Shown here piece by piece: positions 55,618 through 63,908 of a DNA stretch of 64,000 bases. The notes beneath the pieces were generated by a model, which saw nothing but the letters and a program-made list of their open reading frames with translations, was not told where the DNA came from and did not search any database. The translations under genes and the position numbers were made by a program. The stretch is from contig JAFYZT010000055.1 of the NCBI GenBank assembly GCA_017548605.1, positions 19,597 through 83,596 of the forward strand. The letters run 5' to 3'. The stretch's first letter is position 1, and the number at the start of each line of letters is the position of its first letter. This DNA is from Prevotella sp. GTDB lineage: Bacteria > Bacteroidota > Bacteroidia > Bacteroidales > Bacteroidaceae.

Positions 55618-55753
55618 TCACTAATAATAAAAAGCACGAATAAAGTTAATAAAACATAATCGTTATAGTCTTAAGGTTCCGCATGTTATGCCTTACTTCT
55701 TTTAACTCCTTACAACTGGAACTTGCGGAAGTTGAAAGACCTACTCTTTTCTT

Positions 55754-57460
55754 TCAGTCACCAACTCTTTCGACGATGAAGTCGCAGGCGGAGAACCATC
55801 TGCCATCGTATTTGGAGTCGAGGCGGGTGGTGACCCCGTAAGTCAGGTTACCATCGTCAAAGACAGTGACATCATCGAGCCAAATACGGTTCCAACCGAA
55901 GCCCTGTCCTCCATTCGCCGCAGTCTTATCAATGTCGAGGGCAGTAACGAAGTCATTATTACTGGCACGCTGTTCGAAGCGGCATAGTGCGGAGAACCAA
56001 ACGTTGCCGCCCTTATTTCCCATAGCGGGAATCTCCTTGGTGTTGACATCACCACGGCCCGTTTTTGCGAAAATGTAGACATTGGAATGCTCTGCCTTGG
56101 AGGCGCGCACCACGGCGGAGACGCGATAGCGACCTGGGCGCAAACCGTGCAGCGTGGTCTCGGCTTCGAATCCTTTGCCAGCATTATCTCTGACTTCCAA
56201 ATAGCCTTTCCGCTCATCGCCACTATAGTGCTCTCCTGTGGCTGTGAACTGAGTTCCGGCATTGTCATGACTGAGTTTCCAGAAGTTGCGGTTCAGGTAG
56301 TCCTGGTCTTCCTCATTCAAGTTGTCAATTTCTACCGTCAGGTTTCTCTTGGCATTGATGCTTTTACGGGCCGATTCGACTTGCTGCCTCTGGCCTGGAG
56401 GTATGGTAGCCTCCAATGCATCTATCAGGCCACACAGTTTTTCGGCTTGTCCCTGAGAAAGCAGGAATGGATAGTTGCCAACTTCTTTGTTCAACGTGTG
56501 GAGAATGGCCTCCAACTCAGTCATGTCGGCTGTGCGGCTCAACTCCCACATACGTTGCACTTTTGCCAGTAGGGCATCGAAACTGGTGTAAGTATTGGGA
56601 ATCTCTGACGAACCGTTGAGTTTCGCCACCATCTCTTGGAAAGAATAGCCATAACTCTCCATCACGGTGTCGGTCTCCAAGGTTTTGGCTCGTTCAGGGT
56701 CGCTCTTCTGGAGCCCGCGTACCAGGTTGTGCGCCACGCCTAATCCCGTGTTGGTCCTATTCAGGTATTCATCGGGGTCGTAGGATTTCATTTGTGGTGC
56801 ATTGTCAATCTTGGGACAATGAAATTCGTAGATGATGCCTTCTACTAGATAGCGTTTGTGCTTGGTGTCGCCATCGGTCAGTTCGGTATCCGTCCATGTG
56901 AGAAGATAGGTGGAGCGGAAACCGTCATCATCCTTGAAACTGATGATGCGGGTGTTCATATCCGGGTAGAGTTGTAAGGGGAACGTCCGTCCTTCCTCGC
57001 CCCAACTAATTTTAACTCCAGGGAAGACAGCCTGATCGTCGTTCGCCATATAGCTATAATAACTGTTGGCAAAGGGTGCCTGCTTGTCGAAGGCATCGAG
57101 GATGGGGCGCAGCGGCAGTGTGGGGTCATCGGGCACTTGATTGAACGAAAAACGGTGGCCGTCGATGTAGAGCGGACCGACGGATGCAGTGACGTTCGAC
57201 TTGGTCTGCGAGAGTGTCACCACGTGGATTTTTTCTTTGGGCACCAGACCGCCACCATCCAGGCAGCCCCATTCACCCCAGGCCACTGTGATGGAGTCCT
57301 CGTTAAAGCTCTTCATCTTGACCTCGATGTTTTTGGGGAATTTGCCGTATATCGTTTCTACGAAAGCCGTGCGCATGGCCTGGGCATGTTTATTCTCTTG
57401 TGCGTGCAGCCATGTTATGGGCATCAGCAGGAGGGCTGTTATCAATAATTGTTTTTTCAT
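55754..57460 (-). CDS. Exported protein of unknown function, target-type gene of an ECF operon
   Basis: A 568-residue protein with a signal peptide (MKKQLLITALLLMPITWLHAQ), an alpha/beta N-terminal part (about 20-250), a helical middle (about 260-390) and a C-terminal beta-sandwich of about 165 residues resembling carbohydrate-binding or discoidin-like modules (LRPGRYRVSAVVRASKA, GWNRIWLDDVTVFDDG). No family is named with confidence and no catalytic motif is seen. It follows the sigma and putative anti-sigma genes directly, so it is probably their cotranscribed product. A second ATG five codons upstream is possible. Confidence 0.65.
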   Translation of the reverse strand: MKKQLLITALLLMPITWLHAQENKHAQAMRTAFVETIYGKFPKNIEVKMKSFNEDSITVAWGEWGCLDGGGLVPKEKIHVVTLSQTKSNVTASVGPLYIDGHRFSFNQVPDDPTLPLRPILDAFDKQAPFANSYYSYMANDDQAVFPGVKISWGEEGRTFPLQLYPDMNTRIISFKDDDGFRSTYLLTWTDTELTDGDTKHKRYLVEGIIYEFHCPKIDNAPQMKSYDPDEYLNRTNTGLGVAHNLVRGLQKSDPERAKTLETDTVMESYGYSFQEMVAKLNGSSEIPNTYTSFDALLAKVQRMWELSRTADMTELEAILHTLNKEVGNYPFLLSQGQAEKLCGLIDALEATIPPGQRQQVESARKSINAKRNLTVEIDNLNEEDQDYLNRNFWKLSHDNAGTQFTATGEHYSGDERKGYLEVRDNAGKGFEAETTLHGLRPGRYRVSAVVRASKAEHSNVYIFAKTGRGDVNTKEIPAMGNKGGNVWFSALCRFEQRASNNDFVTALDIDKTAANGGQGFGWNRIWLDDVTVFDDGNLTYGVTTRLDSKYDGRWFSACDFIVERVGD

Positions 57461-57475
57461 GTTGCTGTCGTTCAT

Positions 57476-58087
57476 TTAAAAGTGGATATAATTGGCAGTA
57501 CTGTCATTCTGTAATCTGTTCAAAGCCTGCTCCGCCTGTTTGCCAACAATGTGATCGACCATCCGTTGCAGACGGGCATCTGCAGCGATGAGTTTCTCTA
57601 AATGGGCTTCTCTGACACTATCGTCAAGGGCATCCATCTCTGCTTCAAGACGGGCAATGCAGTCGGCAAGGTTCTCGGCTGCTGATGCGGAGTCGGCTTT
57701 GGACTTTCGTGCCTCGTTAATGATTGCTTTGTTTGTATTAAACTTGTCAGGAATTGCCTGAGCTATAATAGTTTGCTCTGTTGTTTCCGTGGGAGCAATG
57801 TATTTGAAGGAAGGTTGAGCACTATCAATGAGAACGGCTTTTTCCTTTGTTACCGTCGTAGGCTGCTCAATGTTTTTTTGCCTGGGAAGAAGCACTATCA
57901 GCAGTAGTATGCTGGCAGCAACAGACAAAACAGTAGTAATGTAAGGCCAATAGCGACGTCTGGGTGGTTTCTGTGTCGTCTCTATTCGCTTTATCAGCCG
58001 CTCGCTCATGCCGGTGGGCATCTGAGGCGTGTCGGCATACATGCGTCGAAGGGCTTCGCGGAGGTCTGTATCTTTATTGGTTGTCAT
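57476..58087 (-). CDS. Putative anti-sigma factor, single-pass membrane protein
   Basis: A 203-residue protein: a cytoplasmic N-terminal segment of about 45 residues (DLREALRRMYADTPQMPTGM), one membrane helix (about 49-68, TTVLSVAASILLLIVLLP) and a periplasmic helical domain. It overlaps the ECF sigma gene by 14 nt, the usual arrangement for a sigma factor and its membrane-bound inhibitor. No zinc anti-sigma motif or FecR domain is present, so the role rests on position and topology. Confidence 0.65.
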   Translation of the reverse strand: MTTNKDTDLREALRRMYADTPQMPTGMSERLIKRIETTQKPPRRRYWPYITTVLSVAASILLLIVLLPRQKNIEQPTTVTKEKAVLIDSAQPSFKYIAPTETTEQTIIAQAIPDKFNTNKAIINEARKSKADSASAAENLADCIARLEAEMDALDDSVREAHLEKLIAADARLQRMVDHIVGKQAEQALNRLQNDSTANYIHF

Positions 58088-58631
58088 ATTGCTTCAGTTT
58101 TTTATAAAGTTTCAAGCGGATTCGGTAGAGGCGGTTAGCCAAGGCATGAGAGGTGGAGTCCATTATGAATGCGCATTCAGCCAGTGGGCGGTTCTCGTAG
58201 TAATGCAACGTTAACAGTAGCCTTTCGTTGGGCGGCAGATCATCCATCAACAACTGCAGTTGCTGTATGCGATCCTCGTTACCTGTGGATAGTTCTGCCG
58301 CAATCTCCCCGTCGGTAATGTCTGTCTGCCAAACCTCGGTGTCGTCAATCGAGGCGATGAACGGACGATGGCGCTTTAGGAAGTCCAACGTCAAGCGATA
58401 GGCAATACGGCTAAGCCAAGTGGCAAGTGAAGCCCGGTTCGAGTCGTAGTTCCCAATGTTACTGAAGGCACGTATGAAGGTGTCCTGCGTCAGTTCCTCC
58501 GCATCCATAGGGTTTCCCACCTGACGAGCAATCATTGCGAAAACTTGTTGCCCGTAGCGGCTGACCATCAGCCTCAGGCCCTTGTTCCCGCCGCATTTAA
58601 CGATTTCCACTATCTGTTCGTCTGAATTCAC
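58074..58631 (-). CDS. ECF-type RNA polymerase sigma factor
   Basis: A 185-residue sigma-70-family protein: region 2 with DAEELTQDTFIRAFSNIGNY and RASLATWLSRIAYRLTLDFLK (-10 recognition and melting), a short linker, and region 4 with LLMDDLPPNERLLLTLHYYE and the recognition helix. It lacks the extra domains of SigB- or RpoD-type factors. It overlaps the gene for a single-pass membrane protein, probably its anti-sigma factor. Confidence 0.9.
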   Translation of the reverse strand: MNSDEQIVEIVKCGGNKGLRLMVSRYGQQVFAMIARQVGNPMDAEELTQDTFIRAFSNIGNYDSNRASLATWLSRIAYRLTLDFLKRHRPFIASIDDTEVWQTDITDGEIAAELSTGNEDRIQQLQLLMDDLPPNERLLLTLHYYENRPLAECAFIMDSTSHALANRLYRIRLKLYKKLKQYDNQ

Positions 58632-58878
58632 TGAGATTTACAATTTTGAACTGTTTCTATTCATATATACGACTGCTTTCACACAATATCCCGCTCTGCA
58701 AGCATTTTTTTGTTTTTTTTCTTTGAGGCACTTCTACTCTACCAAAAACGGGCGAGGATGGGAACAGCACATCCTCACTTGCTTAGGTATAGTTTATATG
58801 TTATTTGTTATGAGTTTATAAGTTTGGAAAAAAGCCATATACAATTAACTTGTAAACTCAGAACTTGACACTTACCAA

Positions 58879-61095
58879 CTAATTAAAGAAATTCCACGAC
58901 ACTCCAAAGCGGAGGATGCGTTCGTTGAGCGGATAGTGTGGGGCAAGGAAATAGTTGCCTGCCGTGTGATTCACGTGACTCATCATCACAAAGAAACGTG
59001 CCTGTTTCAGGTGGAAATTGGCATAAACGTTGATGATGGGGTAGTTGCCGATGTCGACCCGGTTGTCTGCATTCTCCTGCACCGCATATTGTGCCATACC
59101 TGGCACGAAGTCTGGCGCATGGTATTTAGTAAACCAGCGGATGTCGGCACCTAAGTGACATTTCAGTACCTTGGCGATAAGGAAGTCCAGATAAAGATTG
59201 CCGTAGATATTAAGGGCGGGCAGTGGCAGTACATCTTCGTCTGTACTTTTCTGGTATGTAGCTACGGCATCCAAACACAGCGGACCAAAGCGAAAGTCTT
59301 GTGCTAATTGTGCTGTTAGTACATTGGTCTTTCCTTGTCGCACAAACACGTTGTTGTTGGTACGCATATAGTCTTCTGTCACAGTATAGTTTGTAGCCAG
59401 ATAGGTGTAGTTGGTGAGGTTATCCACAGCCACACGTAACTGCGTGCGTGTTCGTTGCAGACTGAACAATCCTTGCACTCGGCTATGGGTAATCATGTTC
59501 AGGTCATCATCGTCCCACCAAAAGTGGCGACTATGATAATGACGATAATAAAAGGTGGGCTTTACATGGTGGAAGAAACCGCTGGCTGCCAGTTGGACTG
59601 TGTCGCCTAAAAGGGGGAAGTTCACATCAACCCTTCCGTCGATGATGATATTCCCGGCATCTTCGCCAACAACGCCGAACTCGCCTGTCACATTATAGTG
59701 AAGCGTTTCTCCCTCTTTCTTGCTTAATTGACCACCTACGGACACCCCTTGTTCGTTCCATGTCGCTTCGTAGCCATCGTTGTCGGGCATGGTGAAGTGT
59801 CGCAGACTGTGACTGACGAAAGCCTTGATGCCCATTTTCGCCCATTTGTTGAAACCTTCAAGCATGGCGATGGCGAAGGTGTTCTTCAGTTCGTAATGAC
59901 GGGTGTTGTCTTTTATGGAGTCGCCGGTAAACGATGTGGGTACGTAGTAGTCGTTAGCATAATAATCCGTCGGAGTGTTGTAGGCTTGGTAGATTCGTTT
60001 GTAGTTGTCGAATTGTGCGGTGTGGATGAAACTGGTGACAGGTACGTATTCGCGTTTTGTCCATACCGTGTCTTTTGGTGCCAGGGTGATGCTGTCGGGG
60101 CGTGTCAGGGAACGTTGCTCCTTCAGTTGCTGTTCGTATTCCTCTTCGTCAAACTCCATACCTTCTTTTCGGGCTTTCTTGCGCGCAGCCTCCTTGGCTT
60201 CAGCAGCAGCGTTTTCAGCCTGTGCTGCCATGGCAAAACGTTTGGCCCGAATCTCCTCCTCGGTCATGGGCACCTCGCGGTGAAAACCTATGTTATAGCG
60301 ATGCGATAGGAATATGTGTTGATTGTCGTTTCTGTTCCAGTTGTTGGTCAGCATGGTAGGAATCTCGTTCTCGCTGAAGCTGGTACCGAAACTCTCGGGG
60401 TGAGTGATATAGTAGTCATTGGTAATACCTCCGTTTTCCGCCTGTTTCTGGTGGTTCAGGCTCATGAGCAGGTGAGCTTGGTAGCGGTCGCCGATGTAGG
60501 AGCCGAACATGGTATAGTCGAACAATGCGCTGCTGTTGTCGGAATAGTATCCTCGGCCGTAGAGGTAATCGAATTTGAAACCGACGCCCAGTTCCTTTCC
60601 GGCGTTTACAGCGAAAAGTGCTTTGAGATGGTCCTCCCCATTGGTGCGGTTGCCGCAGGTATTGAACGTGAGATTCGTGATGGGCGTGTAGGTATTGGTG
60701 AAATGGAACGTCCCTACAGGTTGAATAAAATAGTCGTATAGTTGTGTGAATAAAAACTGTCCCTTCTCATGGCGGTCGATGAAGATACGGTTCTGACGTG
60801 CCGCACCTAAGTTGCCAGTGGTGTTGTATTCCCCTCTTAGTCCCGTGGTGAAGATGCTGTTCATGAATAGGTACAGAACAGTGTCGGGTTCGGTCGGAGT
60901 GCGGTCGCCGAAACGTTCGTCAATGGTCCACACCTTCAGTCCGCGGTGTATTTCCTTGTGTTGGCTTTGTATGCTGTCGCTGCGTCGTTGGTCGGACGTG
61001 GTGATGGTGCCGTCCTCATTAATCTGGTTGTACTCTTGCGCTTTCACGCAGAAGCAGCACATCAATATTAGTAAGATGCCAATGACCTTTCTCAT
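58879..61095 (-). CDS. Putative porin (Porin_10-like outer-membrane barrel)
   Basis: A 738-residue protein: signal peptide (to about residue 20, CCFCVKAQ), a short N-terminal region, then many alternating beta strands and a barrel end with C-terminal aromatic residues (GVSWNFFN). A Lys/Glu/Ala-rich coiled segment (about 285-325, AAEAKEAARKKARKEGMEFD) is inserted in the middle. This size and layout match Bacteroidota putative porins. The substrate is unknown. Its upstream spacer is the second copy of the dispersed element. Confidence 0.82.
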   Translation of the reverse strand: MRKVIGILLILMCCFCVKAQEYNQINEDGTITTSDQRRSDSIQSQHKEIHRGLKVWTIDERFGDRTPTEPDTVLYLFMNSIFTTGLRGEYNTTGNLGAARQNRIFIDRHEKGQFLFTQLYDYFIQPVGTFHFTNTYTPITNLTFNTCGNRTNGEDHLKALFAVNAGKELGVGFKFDYLYGRGYYSDNSSALFDYTMFGSYIGDRYQAHLLMSLNHQKQAENGGITNDYYITHPESFGTSFSENEIPTMLTNNWNRNDNQHIFLSHRYNIGFHREVPMTEEEIRAKRFAMAAQAENAAAEAKEAARKKARKEGMEFDEEEYEQQLKEQRSLTRPDSITLAPKDTVWTKREYVPVTSFIHTAQFDNYKRIYQAYNTPTDYYANDYYVPTSFTGDSIKDNTRHYELKNTFAIAMLEGFNKWAKMGIKAFVSHSLRHFTMPDNDGYEATWNEQGVSVGGQLSKKEGETLHYNVTGEFGVVGEDAGNIIIDGRVDVNFPLLGDTVQLAASGFFHHVKPTFYYRHYHSRHFWWDDDDLNMITHSRVQGLFSLQRTRTQLRVAVDNLTNYTYLATNYTVTEDYMRTNNNVFVRQGKTNVLTAQLAQDFRFGPLCLDAVATYQKSTDEDVLPLPALNIYGNLYLDFLIAKVLKCHLGADIRWFTKYHAPDFVPGMAQYAVQENADNRVDIGNYPIINVYANFHLKQARFFVMMSHVNHTAGNYFLAPHYPLNERILRFGVSWNFFN

Positions 61096-61099
61096 TGTG

Positions 61100-61285
61100 A
61101 AAAATATATTGGGAGTTAAATTGGGAGTTAATTCGCTTCGCTCGTGGGAGTTAAAATGGACATTACTCCACCTACGACTTTTATTTTTTTACCCTTTTTT
61201 ACCTTTCAAGGCGATTGTCCTGCACGAAGTGCTTAACTTCCCTTTTTACTTTTTTATAACTTCCTCTTTTACTTCCATTTTAATA
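61100..61285 (-). repeat. Dispersed structured intergenic element, copy 2
   Basis: Read on the minus strand it repeats the block order of 10512-10735: GGAAGT/GTAAAAAGGGAAG phrases, GCACTTCGTGCAGGACAAT, GGTAAAAAAGGGTAAAAAAA, GGAGTAATGTCCATTTTAAC, GAGCGAAGCGAATTAACTCC, then the ATG of the porin gene. Blocks are nearly identical; the A-rich linkers vary in length. Confidence 0.85.
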
Positions 61286-61287
61286 AA

Positions 61288-61557
61288 CTAATGGATAAAA
61301 CGGAGCGCACACTCGACGATTTTCAGTGCCATAGCAGCCAGTACAACAATGGTGCCCGTGGTCTTGTCGGCGTTGGTGCAATAGATGACTACGCCAACGA
61401 CGGCCACGACCATGAACAGCAGGTTCAGTACGTTGCGGATGGCGTAGAAACGATCAGGTTGCCCACGTCGGTGCTTACGGCGGAACCCCTCTTCAAACTG
61501 CTGTTCCACCTCCTTATCGTTGACCAGTTCTGTTCCGTTGTCGTTTTTCTCTTTCAC
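61288..61557 (-). CDS. Small membrane protein of unknown function
   Basis: An 89-residue protein with a charged N-terminal part (EEGFRRKHRRGQPDRFY) and two membrane helices (about 42-60 and 66-84). The FRRKHRRGQPDRFYAIRNVLN segment suggests a conserved cytoplasmic face. I recall similar short proteins in Prevotella genomes, but no function. It lies between the DUF4468 gene and the porin on the same strand. Confidence 0.65.
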   Translation of the reverse strand: MKEKNDNGTELVNDKEVEQQFEEGFRRKHRRGQPDRFYAIRNVLNLLFMVVAVVGVVIYCTNADKTTGTIVVLAAMALKIVECALRFIH

Positions 61558-61588
61558 GTGATAGTCATTTCAGCGTTAGACTCCTATG

Positions 61589-61645
61589 GTAATCTCTTGC
61601 CCCTTGCCCCTTGCTCCTTGCCCCATGCTCCTTGCCCCTAATCTC
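61589..61645. repeat. GTAATCTCTT + GCCCCTT phrase block after the DUF4468 gene
   Basis: GTAATCTCTT, then GCCCCTT/GCCCCTT/GCTCCTT/GCCCCAT/GCTCCTT/GCCCCTA, then a second TAATCTCTTATC running into the stop codon. It is the longest of the four related blocks, and its complement has at least four GGGG runs. Confidence 0.8.
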
Positions 61646-62293
61646 TTATCTCACAGCTTTCACCCGCAGCTCAAAATTCTTCATCAACTCTTCCATGCGG
61701 TCAACAGTCTTTCTGCGGAATTTGCCAGAATGGGGCAACAGTCGGGTGTGTTTCTTGTTCACCGCATATTCGTCGGTAATCCATTCCTCGGCAAGATAAA
61801 GTTCGTCCTTATGATGCTGCTGGGGATAGATGTAATGGATGCGGAAGGCTTTTACCCTCACCGAGCCGTCGGCACAGAACACCGCCAACGTGTAGTTCAT
61901 CTTGGTGCGGTCGAGTGAAATCAGAGAACTGGAGAAGGTTAACCACTCTTCCATGCGGCATGCGATGCTGTGTTCGGCTTTGTTCACCAAGGCCACCATG
62001 CTCTGCTCGGTTTGATTCTCTTCGTGTGTCAGTTCATTGAGGTAAGCCAGCATCGCCTCGTAGTTGGCTTCCACGTTGGCATCGTTGGTGAACGTTCGTT
62101 CCCACACCACTTGACCATCAACGACGGGCACCACATCACCCAGATAGTTGGCATATTTATATTCTTTTACGTCTTGTGGGACGGGTGCAGTAGTCTGCTG
62201 TGGCTGCTGACTGTCAGTGGGCTTTTCCCATTGTGCCATTGCTGTCATGGGTAGACAACATGCCAAAAATATGAATATCCGTTTCATATGCAT
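61646..62293 (-). CDS. Exported DUF4468-like protein
   Basis: A 215-residue protein with a signal peptide (MKRIFIFLACCLPMTAMAQ). The following ~120 residues (YLGDVVPVVDGQVVWERTFT and TFSSSLISLDRTKMNYTLAV) resemble the DUF4468 domain, a TBP-like fold found in Bacteroidota envelope proteins of unknown role. The C terminus is basic and helical. Start could be either of two Met codons two residues apart. It has its own promoter 52 nt upstream. Confidence 0.65.
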   Translation of the reverse strand: MHMKRIFIFLACCLPMTAMAQWEKPTDSQQPQQTTAPVPQDVKEYKYANYLGDVVPVVDGQVVWERTFTNDANVEANYEAMLAYLNELTHEENQTEQSMVALVNKAEHSIACRMEEWLTFSSSLISLDRTKMNYTLAVFCADGSVRVKAFRIHYIYPQQHHKDELYLAEEWITDEYAVNKKHTRLLPHSGKFRRKTVDRMEELMKNFELRVKAVR

Positions 62294-62345
62294 TGTTTTC
62301 AGTTAAAAAGCGCGGCCCTTGTAGGTATGACCGTATAATACGATG

Positions 62346-62353
62346 CAAAAGTA
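62346..62353 (-). promoter_or_regulatory. -7 element of the DUF4468-like gene
   Basis: TACTTTTG on the minus strand, 52 nt before the start. Confidence 0.5.
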
Positions 62354-62539
62354 CATAATTCTTCACAATAAATACCTTCCTAAAGATTGTTTAACAAAAA
62401 TTGTTGTGCACAAGTGGGGTGGGGCGTCTCCTTTGTTCCTCTGCAGCCCTTTCTCCCACCCGTCATTTTGTGGAAGTTGCCCATTGTTTAATGTTTGAAA
62501 AAAATACGCCATTTTTCGCATAGTATCAATAATATTTTG
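62354..62539. other. Non-coding spacer between divergent genes
   Basis: Part of a 553-bp stretch without a gene (62294-62846). Here I see only AT-rich sequence with a GTGGGGTGGGGCG run (62412-62430). The open frame on the minus strand shows no protein-like features. Confidence 0.4.
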
Positions 62540-62547
62540 TATTTTTG
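62540..62547 (+). promoter_or_regulatory. Distal promoter, about 300 nt upstream of rmlB
   Basis: TATTTTTG followed by CACCGC is an exact -7 box; TTTTC sits near -33. It would give rmlB a leader of about 295 nt (62553-62846) with a 7-bp hairpin (CTCTCGT...ACGAGAG, about 62676-62705), or a separate small RNA. Confidence 0.45.
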
Positions 62548-62834
62548 CACCGCAAAACGTGTGGGGTGGCGAAACTGCGAGTGTTGCCAAATGGTCAACA
62601 GGAATTTGTGTCCAAGGCAGCAACTCCTACGCGGCGACGGTTTCACAATGTTGGTGCATCATATTTCTTCGTCGTTCTCTCGTTTTTTGCTAAAATGACG
62701 AGAGCATGGAAAGTTATATGCCTATGCCATTTGTTCTATCTCCTTCGTCGCACATATACCTCACAATTCCATATTTTTATTCTTGTTTGAATCATCTAAT
62801 CTTTTAATTTTCTAATCTTTTAATATTACAATAT

Positions 62835-62842
62835 TATATTTG
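62835..62842 (+). promoter_or_regulatory. Proximal -7 element abutting the rmlB start codon
   Basis: TATATTTG followed by CTCCATG: the box ends 4 nt before the ATG, the same arrangement as before the DUF4421 gene (TATATTTG CACCATG). The sequence before it is TCTAATCTTTTAATTTTCTA-type phrases. Confidence 0.45.
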
Positions 62843-62846
62843 CTCC

Positions 62847-63908
62847 ATGAACATCATCATCACCGGTGGAGCTGGTTTCATTGGCTCCCATGTAGTAAGA
62901 CTTTTTGTTAATAAATATCCCGAGTACCACATCGTATGTGTCGATAAACTGACGTATGCTGGCAACCTCGAGAACCTGGCTGATGTGGAGAACAAACCTA
63001 ACTATACGTTTGTCAAAGCTGACATCTGTGACCTCGACACCATGCTGGCACTCATGCAGGAGCACCAAATCGACGGAATCATCCACTTGGCTGCAGAAAG
63101 CCATGTCGACCGTTCTATTCGCGACCCCTTTACCTTCGCCAAGACCAATGTGCTGGGAACGTTGTCGCTGCTGCAGGCCGCCAAGGTGTATTGGGAATCG
63201 CTGCCCGAACGCTACGAAGGCAAGCGTTTCTACCATATCTCCACCGACGAGGTTTACGGGGCACTCGAGTTTGATGGTACACTCTTCACCGAGCAGACGA
63301 AATATCAGCCTCACAGCCCCTATTCGGCATCGAAGGCATCGAGCGATCACTTCGTCCGTGCTTATCACGACACATATGGTATGCCCACCATCGTGACCAA
63401 CTGCTCGAACAATTACGGACCCTATCAGTTCCCGGAAAAACTGATTCCTCTTTTCATCAACAACATACGTCATCGCAAGCCCCTGCCTGTTTATGGCAAG
63501 GGAGAGAATGTGCGCGATTGGCTTTATGTGGAGGACCACGCACGGGCCATCGATACCATCTTCCATCACGGCATCATTGCCGAAACGTATAACATCGGTG
63601 GTTTCAACGAATGGCGTAACATCGATATCATCCATGTGCTCATACGCACCGTTGACCGTCTGCTCGGTCGTCCCGAAGGTGCAGACGATGATCTCATCAC
63701 CTTCGTCACCGACCGCCAGGGCCATGACCTGCGTTATGCTATCGATTCCAGTAAACTCAAACGTGAGCTGGGATGGGAGCCGTCATTGCAGTTTGAGGAG
63801 GGCATAGAGAAAACAGTGAAGTGGTACCTCGACCACCAGGAATGGATGGATCGTGTTACTTCGGGTGATTACCAGAAGTACTACGACGAGATGTATAGTA
63901 AGAGGTGA
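62847..63908 (+). CDS. rmlB: dTDP-glucose 4,6-dehydratase
   Basis: A 353-residue extended short-chain dehydrogenase: NAD loop TGGAGFIGSHV (residues 6-16), LAAESHVDRSI, HISTDEVYG with the dehydratase Asp-Glu pair, and YSASK with catalytic Tyr159 and Lys163. It makes dTDP-4-keto-6-deoxyglucose, the branch point to dTDP-rhamnose and other surface sugars. The stop overlaps the next start (GTGA at 63905-63908). Other rml genes are not in the window. Confidence 0.95.
   Translation: MNIIITGGAGFIGSHVVRLFVNKYPEYHIVCVDKLTYAGNLENLADVENKPNYTFVKADICDLDTMLALMQEHQIDGIIHLAAESHVDRSIRDPFTFAKTNVLGTLSLLQAAKVYWESLPERYEGKRFYHISTDEVYGALEFDGTLFTEQTKYQPHSPYSASKASSDHFVRAYHDTYGMPTIVTNCSNNYGPYQFPEKLIPLFINNIRHRKPLPVYGKGENVRDWLYVEDHARAIDTIFHHGIIAETYNIGGFNEWRNIDIIHVLIRTVDRLLGRPEGADDDLITFVTDRQGHDLRYAIDSSKLKRELGWEPSLQFEEGIEKTVKWYLDHQEWMDRVTSGDYQKYYDEMYSKR

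Noticed and set aside
62363-62790. Short ORFs in the spacer upstream of rmlB
   Set aside because: No family-like sequence, no start context, and they cross the promoter boxes.
62826-63725. 299-codon open frame on the minus strand across rmlB
   Set aside because: It lies entirely opposite a textbook rmlB with all motifs; it is a shadow due to codon bias.
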